A program made the translations under genes and the position numbers. A DNA stretch of 64,000 nucleotides, taken from Rhodococcus sp. B50 (lineage in GTDB: Bacteria; Actinomycetota; Actinomycetes; Mycobacteriales; Mycobacteriaceae). The notes beneath the pieces were generated by a model that was not told the origin of the DNA, did no database searches, and saw only the letters and a program-made list of their open reading frames with translations. The DNA lies in the NCBI RefSeq assembly GCF_013602415.1, contig NZ_WPAG02000002.1, positions 5,025,480 through 5,089,479 of the forward strand, given 5' to 3'. This document shows positions 1-8,356 of the stretch, one piece after another (the first letter of the stretch is position 1; every line of letters starts with the position of its first letter).

Positions 1-1065
1 CAGGCGGTCCAGCAGGTCCGCGCAGGCCTGAAGGCCATCTACCTTTCCGGGTGGCAGGTCGCCGGCGACGCCAACCTGTCCGGCCACACCTACCCGGACC
101 AGTCGCTGTACCCGGCGAACTCGGTTCCGCAGGTCGTTCGCCGCATCAACAACGCACTGCTGCGCGCCGACGAGATCGCCAAGGTCGAGGGCGACACCTC
201 CGTCGAGAACTGGCTCGCCCCGATCGTCGCCGACGGTGAGGCCGGCTTCGGTGGCGCCCTCAACGTCTACGAGCTGCAGAAGGCCATGATCGCGGCCGGC
301 GTCGCCGGTTCGCACTGGGAGGACCAGCTCGCGTCGGAGAAGAAGTGCGGCCACCTCGGTGGCAAGGTGCTCATCCCCACCCAGCAGCACATCCGCACCC
401 TGACCTCGGCTCGCCTCGCGGCCGACGTCGCCGACGTCCCCACGGTCGTCATCGCCCGTACCGACGCCGAGGCCGCGACCCTCATCACCTCCGATGTGGA
501 CGAGCGCGACCGCGAGTTCCTCGACGGCACCCGCACCGCCGAGGGCTTCTTCGGCGTCAAGAACGGCATCGAGCCCTGCATCGCCCGTGCGAAGGCATAC
601 GCTCCGTACTCCGATCTCATCTGGATGGAGACCGGCGTGCCGGACCTCGAGGTCGCGAAGAAGTTCGCCGAGGCCGTTCGCAGCGAGTTCCCGGACCAGC
701 TGCTCGCCTACAACTGCTCGCCGTCCTTCAACTGGAAGGCTCACCTGGACGACGCGACCATCGCGAAGTTCCAGAAGGAGCTCGGCGCGATGGGCTTCAA
801 GTTCCAGTTCATCACCCTCGCCGGCTTCCACTCGCTCAACTACGGCATGTTCGACCTGGCCCACGGCTACGCCCGTGAGGGCATGACGGCCTTCGTCGAC
901 CTGCAGGAGCGCGAGTTCAAGGCGGCCAAGGAGCGCGGCTTCACCGCCATCAAGCACCAGCGTGAGGTCGGTGCCGGCTACTTCGACAGCATCGCCACCA
1001 CCGTCGATCCCAACACCTCCACGGCTGCCCTGAAGGGCTCCACCGAGGAAGGCCAGTTCCACTAG
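1..1065 (+). CDS. aceA: isocitrate lyase (5' end outside window)
   Basis: Cleaves isocitrate to glyoxylate and succinate, the first step of the glyoxylate shunt. The reading frame is open from base 1, so the N-terminus lies to the left; 354 residues are visible of about 430 expected. The active-site loop KKCGH is present at about residues 113-117 of the visible part, preceded by SGWQVAGDAN-type sequence near the left edge, both typical of the family. It ends at TAG and is followed by a hairpin. The neighbour fadB2 is on the same strand, as for icl1-fadB2 in M. tuberculosis. Identification is firm. Confidence 0.97.
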   Translation, partial: QAVQQVRAGLKAIYLSGWQVAGDANLSGHTYPDQSLYPANSVPQVVRRINNALLRADEIAKVEGDTSVENWLAPIVADGEAGFGGALNVYELQKAMIAAGVAGSHWEDQLASEKKCGHLGGKVLIPTQQHIRTLTSARLAADVADVPTVVIARTDAEAATLITSDVDERDREFLDGTRTAEGFFGVKNGIEPCIARAKAYAPYSDLIWMETGVPDLEVAKKFAEAVRSEFPDQLLAYNCSPSFNWKAHLDDATIAKFQKELGAMGFKFQFITLAGFHSLNYGMFDLAHGYAREGMTAFVDLQEREFKAAKERGFTAIKHQREVGAGYFDSIATTVDPNTSTAALKGSTEEGQFH

Positions 1066-1090
1066 GAACAAGCGCCACCCCGAGGTCCAC

Positions 1091-1136
1091 CACCCCGCGG
1101 CGGGATCCACAGGTCCCCATGTCCCGCCGCGGGGTG
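1091..1136 (+). terminator. hairpin after aceA
   Basis: Perfect 15-bp inverted repeat (1091-1105 with 1122-1136), 16-base loop, 25 bases after the aceA stop. There is no T-run, as is usual for actinobacterial hairpin terminators. Confidence 0.6.
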
Positions 1137-1202
1137 CGTGCGTATCCGGCGCATGTCGATCTACGGCCTCGGCCACGACCCCCACAACGAGAAGGAGCTG
1201 AC

Positions 1203-2099
1203 GTGACCAGCGAAAAGATTCAGCGCGTCGGCGTGATCGGCGCCGGCATCATGGGCGCAGGTATCGCCGAGGTGTGCGCACGCGCTCATGTCGACGTACT
1301 GGTGTTCGAGCAGACCCGCGAACTTGCGGCTGCCGGACGCGCCCGCATCCTCCGGTCGCTCGACCGGGGTGTGAGCAGCGGGAAGATCACCGAACGAGAG
1401 CGTGAGCAGGCCGCATGGCGTCTGCGCTTCACCTCCGATCTCGGTGACTTCGCCGATCGGCAGCTCGTCGTGGAGGCCGTCGTCGAGGACGAGAAGGTCA
1501 AGAGCGAGATCTTCGCCGAGCTCGACAAGATCGTCACCGATCCCAACGCGGTGCTCGCCTCGAACACCTCGTCGATCCCGATCATGAAGCTCGGTATCGC
1601 GACCCGTGCTCCCGAGCGTGTCATCGGTATGCACTTCTTCAACCCGGTGCCGGTGCTCCCGCTCGTCGAGCTCGTCACCACCCTGAAGACCGGATCCACC
1701 GTCTCCAAGCGCGCCGAGGCCTTCGCGGCCGACGTGCTGGGCAAGCAGGTCGTGCGGTCCTCCGATCGCGCAGGATTCATCGCCAACGCCTTGCTGGTGC
1801 CGTACCTGCTCTCGGCGATCCGGATGGTCGAGTCCGGTTTCGCCACCAAGGAGGACATCGACAAGACGATGGTCCTGGGCTGTGCCCACCCGATGGGTCC
1901 GCTCGCCCTGACCGACCTCGTCGGTCTGGACACCGTCAAGTCGATCGCCGACTCCATGTACGAGGAGTTCAAGGAGCCCCTGTACTCGGCACCGCCGCTG
2001 TTGCAGCGCATGGTCGAGGCGGGACTCGTCGGTAAGAAGTCGGGCGCCGGCTTCTACGAGTACGCCGACAACGGCCGCACGGTCAAGAAGGCCGGCTAG
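1203..2099 (+). CDS. fadB2: 3-hydroxybutyryl-CoA dehydrogenase
   Basis: NAD(P)-dependent oxidation or reduction of 3-hydroxyacyl-CoA, used in fatty acid and PHB-type C4 metabolism. The Rossmann motif GAGIMG is at residues 13-18, the NTSS substrate-binding stretch at 121-124 and the catalytic His at 144 (GMHFFNP). The length, 298 residues, suits the single-function enzyme. The GTG at 1203 is chosen because GAAGGAG lies at 1191-1197; the open frame extends further upstream but without a ribosome-binding site. It follows aceA as fadB2 (Rv0468) follows icl1 in M. tuberculosis. Confidence 0.93.
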   Translation: MTSEKIQRVGVIGAGIMGAGIAEVCARAHVDVLVFEQTRELAAAGRARILRSLDRGVSSGKITEREREQAAWRLRFTSDLGDFADRQLVVEAVVEDEKVKSEIFAELDKIVTDPNAVLASNTSSIPIMKLGIATRAPERVIGMHFFNPVPVLPLVELVTTLKTGSTVSKRAEAFAADVLGKQVVRSSDRAGFIANALLVPYLLSAIRMVESGFATKEDIDKTMVLGCAHPMGPLALTDLVGLDTVKSIADSMYEEFKEPLYSAPPLLQRMVEAGLVGKKSGAGFYEYADNGRTVKKAG

Positions 2100-2114
2100 C
2101 CAGGTAGCACCACC

Positions 2115-2181
2115 GCACACGGCGCCCGTGCCCGGCGACAGTGTTCCGCACACTGGTCATCGGTGCACGGGCGCGGTGTGC
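2115..2181 (+). terminator. long hairpin between fadB2 and the MetE-like gene
   Basis: Arms 2115-2131 and 2165-2181 are complementary over 17 bp with one mismatch; the loop is 33 bases. It could end fadB2 transcription or form in the leader of the MetE-like gene, since the right arm ends only 23 bases before that ATG. No cobalamin or SAM riboswitch is recognisable in the 105-base gap. Confidence 0.45.
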
Positions 2182-2204
2182 ATGAGGGAAAGGTCGACGC
2201 CGAC

Positions 2205-4496
2205 ATGGCAACTCCTGCCGACGGATACGGATCGAGCATCCTCGGGTACCCGCGTATCGGACCCCGCCGGGAGCTCAAGTTCGCCCTCGAGGCCTACTGG
2301 CACGGGGAAAGCACTCGCGACGAGCTCGTCGCGGTCGCGCGCGAGCTCCAGGAGAACACCTGGCGCGAGCTCGCCGCCACGGGTCTGACCCAGGTACCCG
2401 GCAACACGTTCTCCTACTACGACCACGTCCTGGACAACGCCCTGTTGTTCGGGGCGCTCCCCGAGCGGTTCCGCCCGCTGGTCGACGAACTCGACCCGCT
2501 CGATCTGTACTTCACGCTGTGCCGTGGACGTGAGGACTTCCCGCCGCTCGAGCTGGTGCGCTGGTTCGGAAGCAATTACCACTACCGCCAGCCCGAACTC
2601 GACGACAAGACCGTCTTCGAGTTGAATTCGGCGGCCCTGCTCGACGAGTTCGAGCGCGCGAAGGCCGAGGGTGTCGAACTGCGGCCCGTGGTGCTCGGTC
2701 CGGTCTCGCTGCTGCTGCTGTCGAAGGTCACACCGACTTCGACGACGGACGGCTTCCGCGCCCTCGACCTGCTCGACGCGCTGCTCCCCGAGTACGAGAA
2801 GCTCTTCGAGCAGCTCGCCCGGGCCGGCGCGACCTGCGTGCAGCTCGACGAGCCGTCCTTCACCGAGGACCGCAGCGAAGAGGAGCTCGCAGCTCTCGCG
2901 CGTGCCTACGACGTGCTCTCGCACGCTCCGCTGCGGCCGCGCCTGCTCGTCACCGGTCCGTACGGGCATCTCGGTGAGGCGCTGCCGATCCTGGCCGCGT
3001 CGAAGGTCGAGGCCATCGGCCTGGACCTGGTCAACGGACGCATCGGGGCGGACGAGTTGGCCGCCGTGCCCGGCCTGAAGCGCAAGCGCATCTACGCCGG
3101 TGTCGTCGACGGCCGCAACGTGTGGAAGGCCGACCGTCACCGCACACTCGAATACCTGAAGTCGATTGCCGCGGTCGCACCGGATCTCGTCGTGTCGACC
3201 TCGTGCTCGCTGCTGCACGTGCCCTACGACCTGCTCGTCGAGTACGACATCCCCGGCGACGTCGCCGATCGTCTCGCGTTCGCGAAGCAGAAGGTGGGGG
3301 AGGTGGTCTCCCTCGCCAAGGCGCTCACGACCGGAGCCGAGGAGCGTTGGCGCAAGCCGCCCGTGTCGGTGCACTTCAAGCAGAAGCACACCGTGCGTGC
3401 GCGTCTCAACGCGGTCACGCCCGCCCATCGGGTGCGCGCGCCGTACGAGGAGCGTCAGGTCGCGCAGCGCAAGCGCCTCGATCTGCCGCCGGTGCCGGCG
3501 ACGACCCTCGGGTCGTTCCCGCAGACCGCGGAGATCCGCAGGGCGCGAGCAGAACTCGGTCGTGGCCGCATGTCGTACGACGAGTACGTCAAGCGGATCC
3601 AGGAGGAGATCGAGTCCACCATCCGTCTGCAGGAGGACATCGGTCTCGACGTCTTCGTCCACGGCGAGCACGAACGCAACGACATGGTGCAGTACTTCGC
3701 CGAACTGATGGAGGGCTTCGCCACCACGCACTTCGGCTGGGTGCAGGCCTACGGTTCGCGGTGCACGCGTCCGCCGATCCTGTACGGCGACATCGTGCGT
3801 CCGAAGCCGATGACGGTCGAGTGGATCGCGTTCGCGCAGTCGCTGACCGACAAGCCGGTCAAGGGCATGCTCACCGGCCCGGTGACGATGCTGGCGCGCT
3901 CGTACGTGCGTCAGGATCAACCGCTCCACGAGACGGCCGATCAGCTCGCGCTGGCCATCCGCGACGAGATCGCCGATCTCGAGCGGGCGGGCATCGCGAT
4001 CATCCAGGTCGACGAACCGGCCATCCGTGAACTGCTGCCGCTGCGGCAGGACGGACGCGCCGAGTACCTCGACTGGGCGGTCGACGCCTTCCGTCTCGCG
4101 ACCGGGGGTGCGAAGCCGGAGACGCAGATCCACACGCACCTGACCTACTCGGGTCAGGCGTCGGTGGTCGACGCGATAGAGCGACTCGACGCCGACGTCA
4201 CGGCGATCGTGGCGACGCGCTCGATCCGCTGGGTGCTCGAGGCGATCAAGGACCGCGCACTGTCCCACGGTGTCGGCCCCGGCGTCTACGAGTCGCGGTC
4301 CGCGCGGATCCCGGACATCGACGAACTGGACGAGCTGCTCACCGAAGCGGCCGAATCGGTGGAACTCGACCGGTTGTGGGCCAACCCGGACGGCGGTCTC
4401 AAGACCCGTCACTACTGGCAGCTCGAGCCGTCGCTGCGCAATCTCGTCGCGGCAGCTCGTCGACTGCGCCGGCGGGCCGAACAGCAGGCCGGATAG
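2205..4496 (+). CDS. metE: MetE-family protein lacking the zinc site
   Basis: A full-length (763 residues) homologue of cobalamin-independent methionine synthase with both barrel domains and many conserved blocks: GYPRIGP near the N-terminus, GSFPQT, HGEHERND, SLTDKPVKGMLTGPVT, VDEPA and NPDGGLKTR. The residues known to bind catalytic zinc in E. coli MetE (His641, Cys643, Glu665, Cys726) align here with His645, Thr647, Val669 and Gly730, and catalytic His694 aligns with Arg698. Three of four ligands and the acid histidine are therefore gone while the fold is kept. It is unlikely to be a standard homocysteine methyltransferase. The ATG at 2205 is preferred (GGGAAAGG upstream); GTG 2178 is an alternative. 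The gene name reflects family membership only. Confidence 0.85.
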   Translation: MATPADGYGSSILGYPRIGPRRELKFALEAYWHGESTRDELVAVARELQENTWRELAATGLTQVPGNTFSYYDHVLDNALLFGALPERFRPLVDELDPLDLYFTLCRGREDFPPLELVRWFGSNYHYRQPELDDKTVFELNSAALLDEFERAKAEGVELRPVVLGPVSLLLLSKVTPTSTTDGFRALDLLDALLPEYEKLFEQLARAGATCVQLDEPSFTEDRSEEELAALARAYDVLSHAPLRPRLLVTGPYGHLGEALPILAASKVEAIGLDLVNGRIGADELAAVPGLKRKRIYAGVVDGRNVWKADRHRTLEYLKSIAAVAPDLVVSTSCSLLHVPYDLLVEYDIPGDVADRLAFAKQKVGEVVSLAKALTTGAEERWRKPPVSVHFKQKHTVRARLNAVTPAHRVRAPYEERQVAQRKRLDLPPVPATTLGSFPQTAEIRRARAELGRGRMSYDEYVKRIQEEIESTIRLQEDIGLDVFVHGEHERNDMVQYFAELMEGFATTHFGWVQAYGSRCTRPPILYGDIVRPKPMTVEWIAFAQSLTDKPVKGMLTGPVTMLARSYVRQDQPLHETADQLALAIRDEIADLERAGIAIIQVDEPAIRELLPLRQDGRAEYLDWAVDAFRLATGGAKPETQIHTHLTYSGQASVVDAIERLDADVTAIVATRSIRWVLEAIKDRALSHGVGPGVYESRSARIPDIDELDELLTEAAESVELDRLWANPDGGLKTRHYWQLEPSLRNLVAAARRLRRRAEQQAG

Positions 4497-4508
4497 AAGT
4501 ACTCACCG

Positions 4509-4549
4509 GAAGACACGCACCCGCGGGGCTCCCGCGGGTGCGTGTCTTC
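4509..4549 (+). terminator. strong hairpin terminator
   Basis: Perfect 19-bp stem (4509-4527 with 4531-4549) around a 3-base loop, 12 bases after the metE-like stop codon. Confidence 0.8.
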
Positions 4550-4573
4550 GTGAGGGGGAGTAATTGTGGAGAG

Positions 4574-5632
4574 ATGACGCCCTCATCCACCACGACCACC
4601 GTCGCCGCCTACGCTGCCACCGCGCCCGATTCGCACCTGTCGAAGACCACCGTCGAACGACGTGCCCTCGGCCCGCTCGACGTGCTCATCGCCATCGAGT
4701 TCGCCGGCATCTGTCATTCGGACATCCACACCGCGCGGAACGAATGGGGCGGAACCAAGTACCCGATCGTGCCCGGGCACGAGATCGTCGGCACCGTCGC
4801 TGCGGTCGGTTCCGAGGTCACTCGCCACGCCGTCGGGGACCGGGTGGGCGTGGGCTGTTTCGTGAACTCGTGCGGCGAATGTGATCCCTGCCGAACGGGT
4901 TTCGAACAGCACTGCACCAATCGCGCCACGGGAACGTACAACTCCGTCGACCGCGACGGCACCGTCACCCAGGGCGGCTACTCGACGCACATCGTCGTCA
5001 CCGAACACTTCGTCCTGAAGATCCCGGACGGGCTCGACCCGGCCGCCGCAGCACCGCTGCTGTGCGCGGGGATCACCCTGTACTCGCCGTTGAAGCGGTG
5101 GAACGCGGGTCCGGGGAGCAAGGTCGCGATCATCGGGATGGGCGGCCTCGGGCACGTCGGTGTGAAGATTGCGGCGGCGATGGGTGCGGAGGTGACCGTG
5201 CTCGGTCACTCGCTCTCGAAGAGGGACGACGGCCTACGGTTCGGTGCCGTCGACTACCGCTCCACCGAGGACCCGGAGACGTTCTCCGAGCTCCGCGGCA
5301 AGTTCGACCTGATCCTCAACACCGTCTCGGTCAACCTCGACCTCGACCGTTACCTGTCGTTGTTGCGGCTGCACGGCACCTTCGTCGGCCTCGGGCTGCC
5401 GGAGAAGCCACTGTCGGTGCGGGCCTTCTCCCTGGCGATGAACGACCGTGCGATGGCCGGATCGAATGTCGGCGGCATTCCCGATACGCAGGCGATGCTC
5501 GACTTCTGCGCCGAACACGGCATCGGTGCGGAGATCGAACTGATCTCGGCGGACCGGATCAACGAGGCGTACGACCGCGTCGTCGCCAGCGACGTGCGCT
5601 ATCGCTTCGTGATCGACGCCTCGACGTTCTGA
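4574..5632 (+). CDS. zinc-dependent alcohol dehydrogenase (AdhC/cinnamyl-type, probably NADP)
   Basis: Medium-chain zinc alcohol dehydrogenase, 352 residues, likely reducing aldehydes with NADPH. Catalytic zinc ligands are visible as GICHSD near residue 45 and GHE near 67. The four structural-zinc cysteines lie in the NSCGECDPCRTGFEQHC stretch near 100-116. The nucleotide-binding motif GMGGLGHVG follows near 190. The sequence resembles the YahK/AdhC cinnamyl alcohol dehydrogenase branch. ATG 4574 lies 24 bases after the upstream hairpin, so the promoter must be very close or inside the hairpin region. It converges on sigF across a shared terminator. Confidence 0.9.
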   Translation: MTPSSTTTTVAAYAATAPDSHLSKTTVERRALGPLDVLIAIEFAGICHSDIHTARNEWGGTKYPIVPGHEIVGTVAAVGSEVTRHAVGDRVGVGCFVNSCGECDPCRTGFEQHCTNRATGTYNSVDRDGTVTQGGYSTHIVVTEHFVLKIPDGLDPAAAAPLLCAGITLYSPLKRWNAGPGSKVAIIGMGGLGHVGVKIAAAMGAEVTVLGHSLSKRDDGLRFGAVDYRSTEDPETFSELRGKFDLILNTVSVNLDLDRYLSLLRLHGTFVGLGLPEKPLSVRAFSLAMNDRAMAGSNVGGIPDTQAMLDFCAEHGIGAEIELISADRINEAYDRVVASDVRYRFVIDASTF

Positions 5633-5650
5633 ACGACGTTCCGAACGAGA

Positions 5651-5683
5651 GTCGGCGTCCCGGGCACAGCCCGGGACGCCGAC
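5651..5683. terminator. bidirectional terminator between adh and sigF
   Basis: Perfect 15-bp stem (5651-5665 with 5669-5683) with a 3-base loop, between two convergent genes and 4 bases from the sigF stop. Confidence 0.8.
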
Positions 5684-5687
5684 CCCG

Positions 5688-6470
5688 TCAGAAATTGTCG
5701 CCGAGTTGCTCACGCAGCTGGGCGAGGGTCTTCGTCAGCAGACGTGACACATGCATCTGCGAGACACCCACCCGCTCGGCGATCTGCGTCTGCGTCATAT
5801 TGCCGAAGAAGCGCAGCAGGACGACCGTGCGCTCCCGGGCCGGAAGGGCCTCGAGCAGTGGTCGCAGCGCCTCGTGGTTCTCGACCTCGTCGAGCGCGGC
5901 GTCGTAGTCGCCCAGGGTGTCGGCGAGGGTGAGTCCGTCGTCGCCGGACGGGGACGAACGATCGACCGACACCGTCTGATAGGCGTTGCCGGCCACGAGA
6001 CCCTGCAGCACCTCCTCCTGGTCGATGCCGAGTTCCTCGGCGAGTTCGGATGCGGTGGGCGCACGGCCGAGCTGCTGGGAGAGCTCGGATGTGGCCTTGC
6101 TCAGAGACAGATGCAGTTCCTTCATCCGCCTGGGCACACGAACGGCCCAACCGGCGTCACGGAAGTGCCGACGCACCTCGCCCATGATCGTGGGGACCGC
6201 GAAAGAGACGAAATCCGAACCTCGTTCGGGGTCGAATCTGTCGACCGCGTTGACCAGGCCCAGACGCGCGACCTGCAAGAGGTCCTCGAACGCCTCACCG
6301 CGGCCGTCGAAACGACGGGCGATGTGCTCGGCGAGCGGAAGGCACCGTGCGACCACTTCGTCGCGAATGCGGATACGGCCCGGATCGTCCTCGTCGAGCG
6401 CGAGGAGTGTTCTGAGGGTTTCGGTGACGTCGGCGTATTCGTCGCTCGATCTACCGTTGTTGCGCGTCAC
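5688..6470 (-). CDS. sigF: stress sigma factor of the SigF/SigB family
   Basis: Alternative RNA polymerase sigma factor, 260 residues, close to the length of M. tuberculosis SigF (261). Region 2 is visible as DLLQVARLGLVNAVDRFDP and the following FAVPTIMGEVRRHFRD stretch; region 3 as LGRAPTASELAEELG; region 4 as RTVVLLRFFGNMTQTQIAERVGVSQMHVSRLL. The GTG start overlaps the stop of the upstream anti-sigma gene by four bases (GTGA), so the two are translationally coupled, as in the mycobacterial usfX-sigF operon. A SigF-like promoter precedes the operon (6953-6978), suggesting autoregulation. It lies beside a run of genes with matching promoters. Confidence 0.95.
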   Translation of the reverse strand: MTRNNGRSSDEYADVTETLRTLLALDEDDPGRIRIRDEVVARCLPLAEHIARRFDGRGEAFEDLLQVARLGLVNAVDRFDPERGSDFVSFAVPTIMGEVRRHFRDAGWAVRVPRRMKELHLSLSKATSELSQQLGRAPTASELAEELGIDQEEVLQGLVAGNAYQTVSVDRSSPSGDDGLTLADTLGDYDAALDEVENHEALRPLLEALPARERTVVLLRFFGNMTQTQIAERVGVSQMHVSRLLTKTLAQLREQLGDNF

Positions 6471-6886
6471 CGATCGGCGCTGCCTTCGGCGATGGACATG
6501 TCGATCGTGGCGCGCGAGTCGTTGCTGATCACCGAGATGGACTCGGTCAACGAGTTGAGCACGTGCCATCCGAAGGATCGCGGCTGTCCGATCGCGGAGG
6601 GGTCCTTCGTCGGTGCCGACAGACTGATGTGCAGCAGCGGGAGGGCCGCCCGGAAGGAGCACGCCAGGATCGCGTCCTCGGGAGCGCCCATGATCAGCCG
6701 CGTGGCCGCTTCGTCGACGGCGAGCTTCACATCGGCCACGGTGTCGAGGTCGAAGTCGTGCTGCAGCGCGATCGCGGCGGCTACAGCGCGGAGCACTGCG
6801 AGCTGATCGGGATGGGCTTCTACTCGCAGTTCGACTACCGGGGGATTGTGGTCGCGTGCCGATTCGATCGACGCGGATTTTGCCAT
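6467..6886 (-). CDS. rsbW: anti-sigma factor RsbW/UsfX
   Basis: GHKL-fold anti-sigma factor (139 residues) expected to bind and hold SigF inactive. It belongs to the UsfX type: the N-box region reads LAVDEAATRLI, so the metal-binding Asn of classical RsbW kinases is replaced by Arg, as I recall also for M. tuberculosis UsfX (AVDEVCTRLI). This casts doubt on serine kinase activity. The C-terminal part contains SFGWHVLNSL, typical of this subgroup. ATG 6886; the gene ends four bases into sigF. The anti-anti-sigma candidate is the divergent STAS gene at 7194. Confidence 0.93.
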   Translation of the reverse strand: MAKSASIESARDHNPPVVELRVEAHPDQLAVLRAVAAAIALQHDFDLDTVADVKLAVDEAATRLIMGAPEDAILACSFRAALPLLHISLSAPTKDPSAIGQPRSFGWHVLNSLTESISVISNDSRATIDMSIAEGSADR

Positions 6887-6952
6887 GAGCCTGATGTCTC
6901 CAGTACGGGAGTTGGGGTACGGGCGGTCGTGTCTGTCTGGTCGTCGGAGAGA

Positions 6953-6978
6953 TTACCCAGATGCCGCGAATCCAATCC
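6953..6978 (-). promoter_or_regulatory. SigF-type promoter of rsbW-sigF
   Basis: Reading leftwards: GGATT at 6978-6974, 15 bases, GGGTAA at 6958-6953. The -10 matches the GGGTAT element in five of six bases and the -35 differs from GGTTT at one base. The leader to ATG 6886 is about 60 bases. This would make sigF autoregulated. Confidence 0.6.
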
Positions 6979-7045
6979 ATCCGCCGTGACCTGCGCGGGG
7001 TGCGCGACTCGCCCGATATGCCCGATCGACCTGTTGAGTGCCGAC

Positions 7046-7071
7046 GGTTGGTGGACTACTGTCGGGGGAAG
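7046..7071 (+). promoter_or_regulatory. possible SigF-type promoter of the STAS gene
   Basis: GGTTG at 7046-7050, 15 bases, GGGAAG at 7066-7071. It fits the looser SigB pattern (GGGWAW) rather than GGGTAT. Position, about 120 bases upstream of the start, is plausible; the match is weak. Confidence 0.3.
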
Positions 7072-7193
7072 AAGGTTGAGCACACAGCCGAGAACGCGGA
7101 AGCGCCACCCGTAGCGGGAGGGTTCCGATCGATCGCCGGTTGTGCCTGTCTCGTCGGTCGCGCTTCCTGAAATTTTCGATGTTGGGAAGTGCT

Positions 7194-7637
7194 ATGACAG
7201 TTCCTCAGCGAATTGCCGCACAGGTAGATTCCGTCCCATCCGCATGGTCGGCTAGGCCGATCAGGTCCGATATCCCCGCAGAGCGGGTCGTCGGGGCGGA
7301 ATTCAGTGCCCAGAGGATCGAGCCGGATCTGGTCTGGGTCGGCGTGCGAGGCGAGATCGACATCCGTAACGCACACGCTCTGCACGCATTCACGCACCGA
7401 CAGCTCGAAGAGTCGATCCGCATGGTGGTGGACCTCGCGGCTGTGGAGTTCTTCGGTGCGGCCGGGTTGTCGGTCTTCGAGGATCTCGACGAACGTGCTC
7501 GTGCTCTGAACGTCCGCTGGGTTCTCCTGAGCGGGCGACCCGTGGAACGGCTTCTCCGGATTGCCGATGCGAACCTCGCGGCCAAGGCCTGCACGACACG
7601 CGAAGCAGCGATCGCTGCGGTCGCTCCTGTGACGTAA
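7194..7637 (+). CDS. STAS-domain protein, candidate anti-anti-sigma factor without phosphoacceptor serine
   Basis: A 147-residue STAS protein beside and divergent from rsbW-sigF. The core reads RGEIDIRNAH near residue 57, then MVVDLAAVEFFGAAGLSVFEDL near 81-102, matching the STAS signature where classical anti-anti-sigma factors have DSSGL. Here that motif is GAAGL, so the serine that RsbW phosphorylates is missing. If it binds RsbW it would do so without phospho-control, or be regulated in another way. An N-terminal extension of about 35 residues precedes the domain. ATG 7194 has GGGAAG at 7184-7189. It could instead bind a different anti-sigma factor. Confidence 0.85.
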   Translation: MTVPQRIAAQVDSVPSAWSARPIRSDIPAERVVGAEFSAQRIEPDLVWVGVRGEIDIRNAHALHAFTHRQLEESIRMVVDLAAVEFFGAAGLSVFEDLDERARALNVRWVLLSGRPVERLLRIADANLAAKACTTREAAIAAVAPVT

Positions 7638-7660
7638 GAGGTCGGGAGAGTCGACCACAC

Positions 7661-7727
7661 GGCGTGGCCTGCAATCCGCCACGCCTCTCCATACCGTTGC
7701 CGTTCGGGACACCCGGGCGGCAACGGT
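7661..7727 (+). terminator. two hairpins after the STAS gene
   Basis: An 8-bp stem (7661-7668 with 7678-7685) followed by a 10-bp stem (7693-7702 with 7718-7727) in the gap after the STAS stop. One or both probably end transcription. Confidence 0.5.
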
Positions 7728-7773
7728 TCTGTTCTGGGCCGGCCCGTCCCGTGCCGTCCGGCTCGACCTGCCC

Positions 7774-7799
7774 GTTTCGTCGCTTCGGCCCCGGGGAAC
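7774..7799 (+). promoter_or_regulatory. possible SigF-type promoter
   Basis: GTTT at 7774-7777, 16 bases, GGGAAC at 7794-7799, 26 bases before the ATG at 7826. Spacing and -35 are perfect; the -10 has A in place of T and ends in C. Confidence 0.4.
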
Positions 7800-7825
7800 C
7801 CGCTGGTGAACCTGAGGAGGTCGAG

Positions 7826-8332
7826 ATGAGCACGAACGACTGGATTCTGCTGGTGATAGCGGTGGTCGTCGCGTTGGTGCTGCTGGCGGTGGTGGTGTGG
7901 ACGCTCCGCAACCGACGTGCCGAGCGTCGGCGCGCCGAAGCCGAGCGGCTGCGTCGCAGTGTCGAGGAGAACAAGCCGGGAGTCGAGCAACGAGCCGCGT
8001 CGGCCGAACGTACCGAAGCGGAAGCCCGTCGCGCCGCGGCGGAAGCCGAAGCGAAGGCGGCCGAGGCGGAGCGGCTGCGTGCCCGATCCGAGGAAGAGCG
8101 ACAAACAGCCGACGCCGCACGGGCCGAACTCGACGAACGTCGTCGCCGGGCAGAAGAGCTGGATCCCCGTTCGGCGAACCGTGCCGAGGCCGCCGACCAC
8201 CGCGCGGAATCGACTCCGCGCACGGTCGGTTCGTCGGACCAGGTCCCGAATGCTGCGCCCACGGGTGAGGGTCGCATCGACGACGCCGGCCGGGCAGGTG
8301 CCCACCGGAACGATCAGGACTACCGTCGCTGA
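7826..8332 (+). CDS. membrane-anchored coiled-coil protein of unknown function
   Basis: 168 residues: a single transmembrane helix at about residues 7-28 (rich in Val, Ala and Leu), an Arg-rich flank, then a long Ala/Glu/Arg coiled coil to about residue 115 and a polar tail. No catalytic domain is seen. The topology predicts a short outside N-terminus and a cytoplasmic coiled coil. GAGGAGG at 7814-7820 fixes the ATG. It may be SigF-controlled. The composition is common among small actinobacterial envelope-stress proteins, but I do not recognise a named family. Confidence 0.75.
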   Translation: MSTNDWILLVIAVVVALVLLAVVVWTLRNRRAERRRAEAERLRRSVEENKPGVEQRAASAERTEAEARRAAAEAEAKAAEAERLRARSEEERQTADAARAELDERRRRAEELDPRSANRAEAADHRAESTPRTVGSSDQVPNAAPTGEGRIDDAGRAGAHRNDQDYRR

Positions 8333-8356
8333 TCGTTCCGGCGTCCCTATCGGACG

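Noticed and set aside
2100..2204. Cobalamin riboswitch before metE
   Set aside because: The gap is too short and has no B12-box-like sequence.
2157..4412. Long minus-strand open frame opposite the MetE-like gene
   Set aside because: His/Arg/Val-rich translation typical of an antisense shadow.
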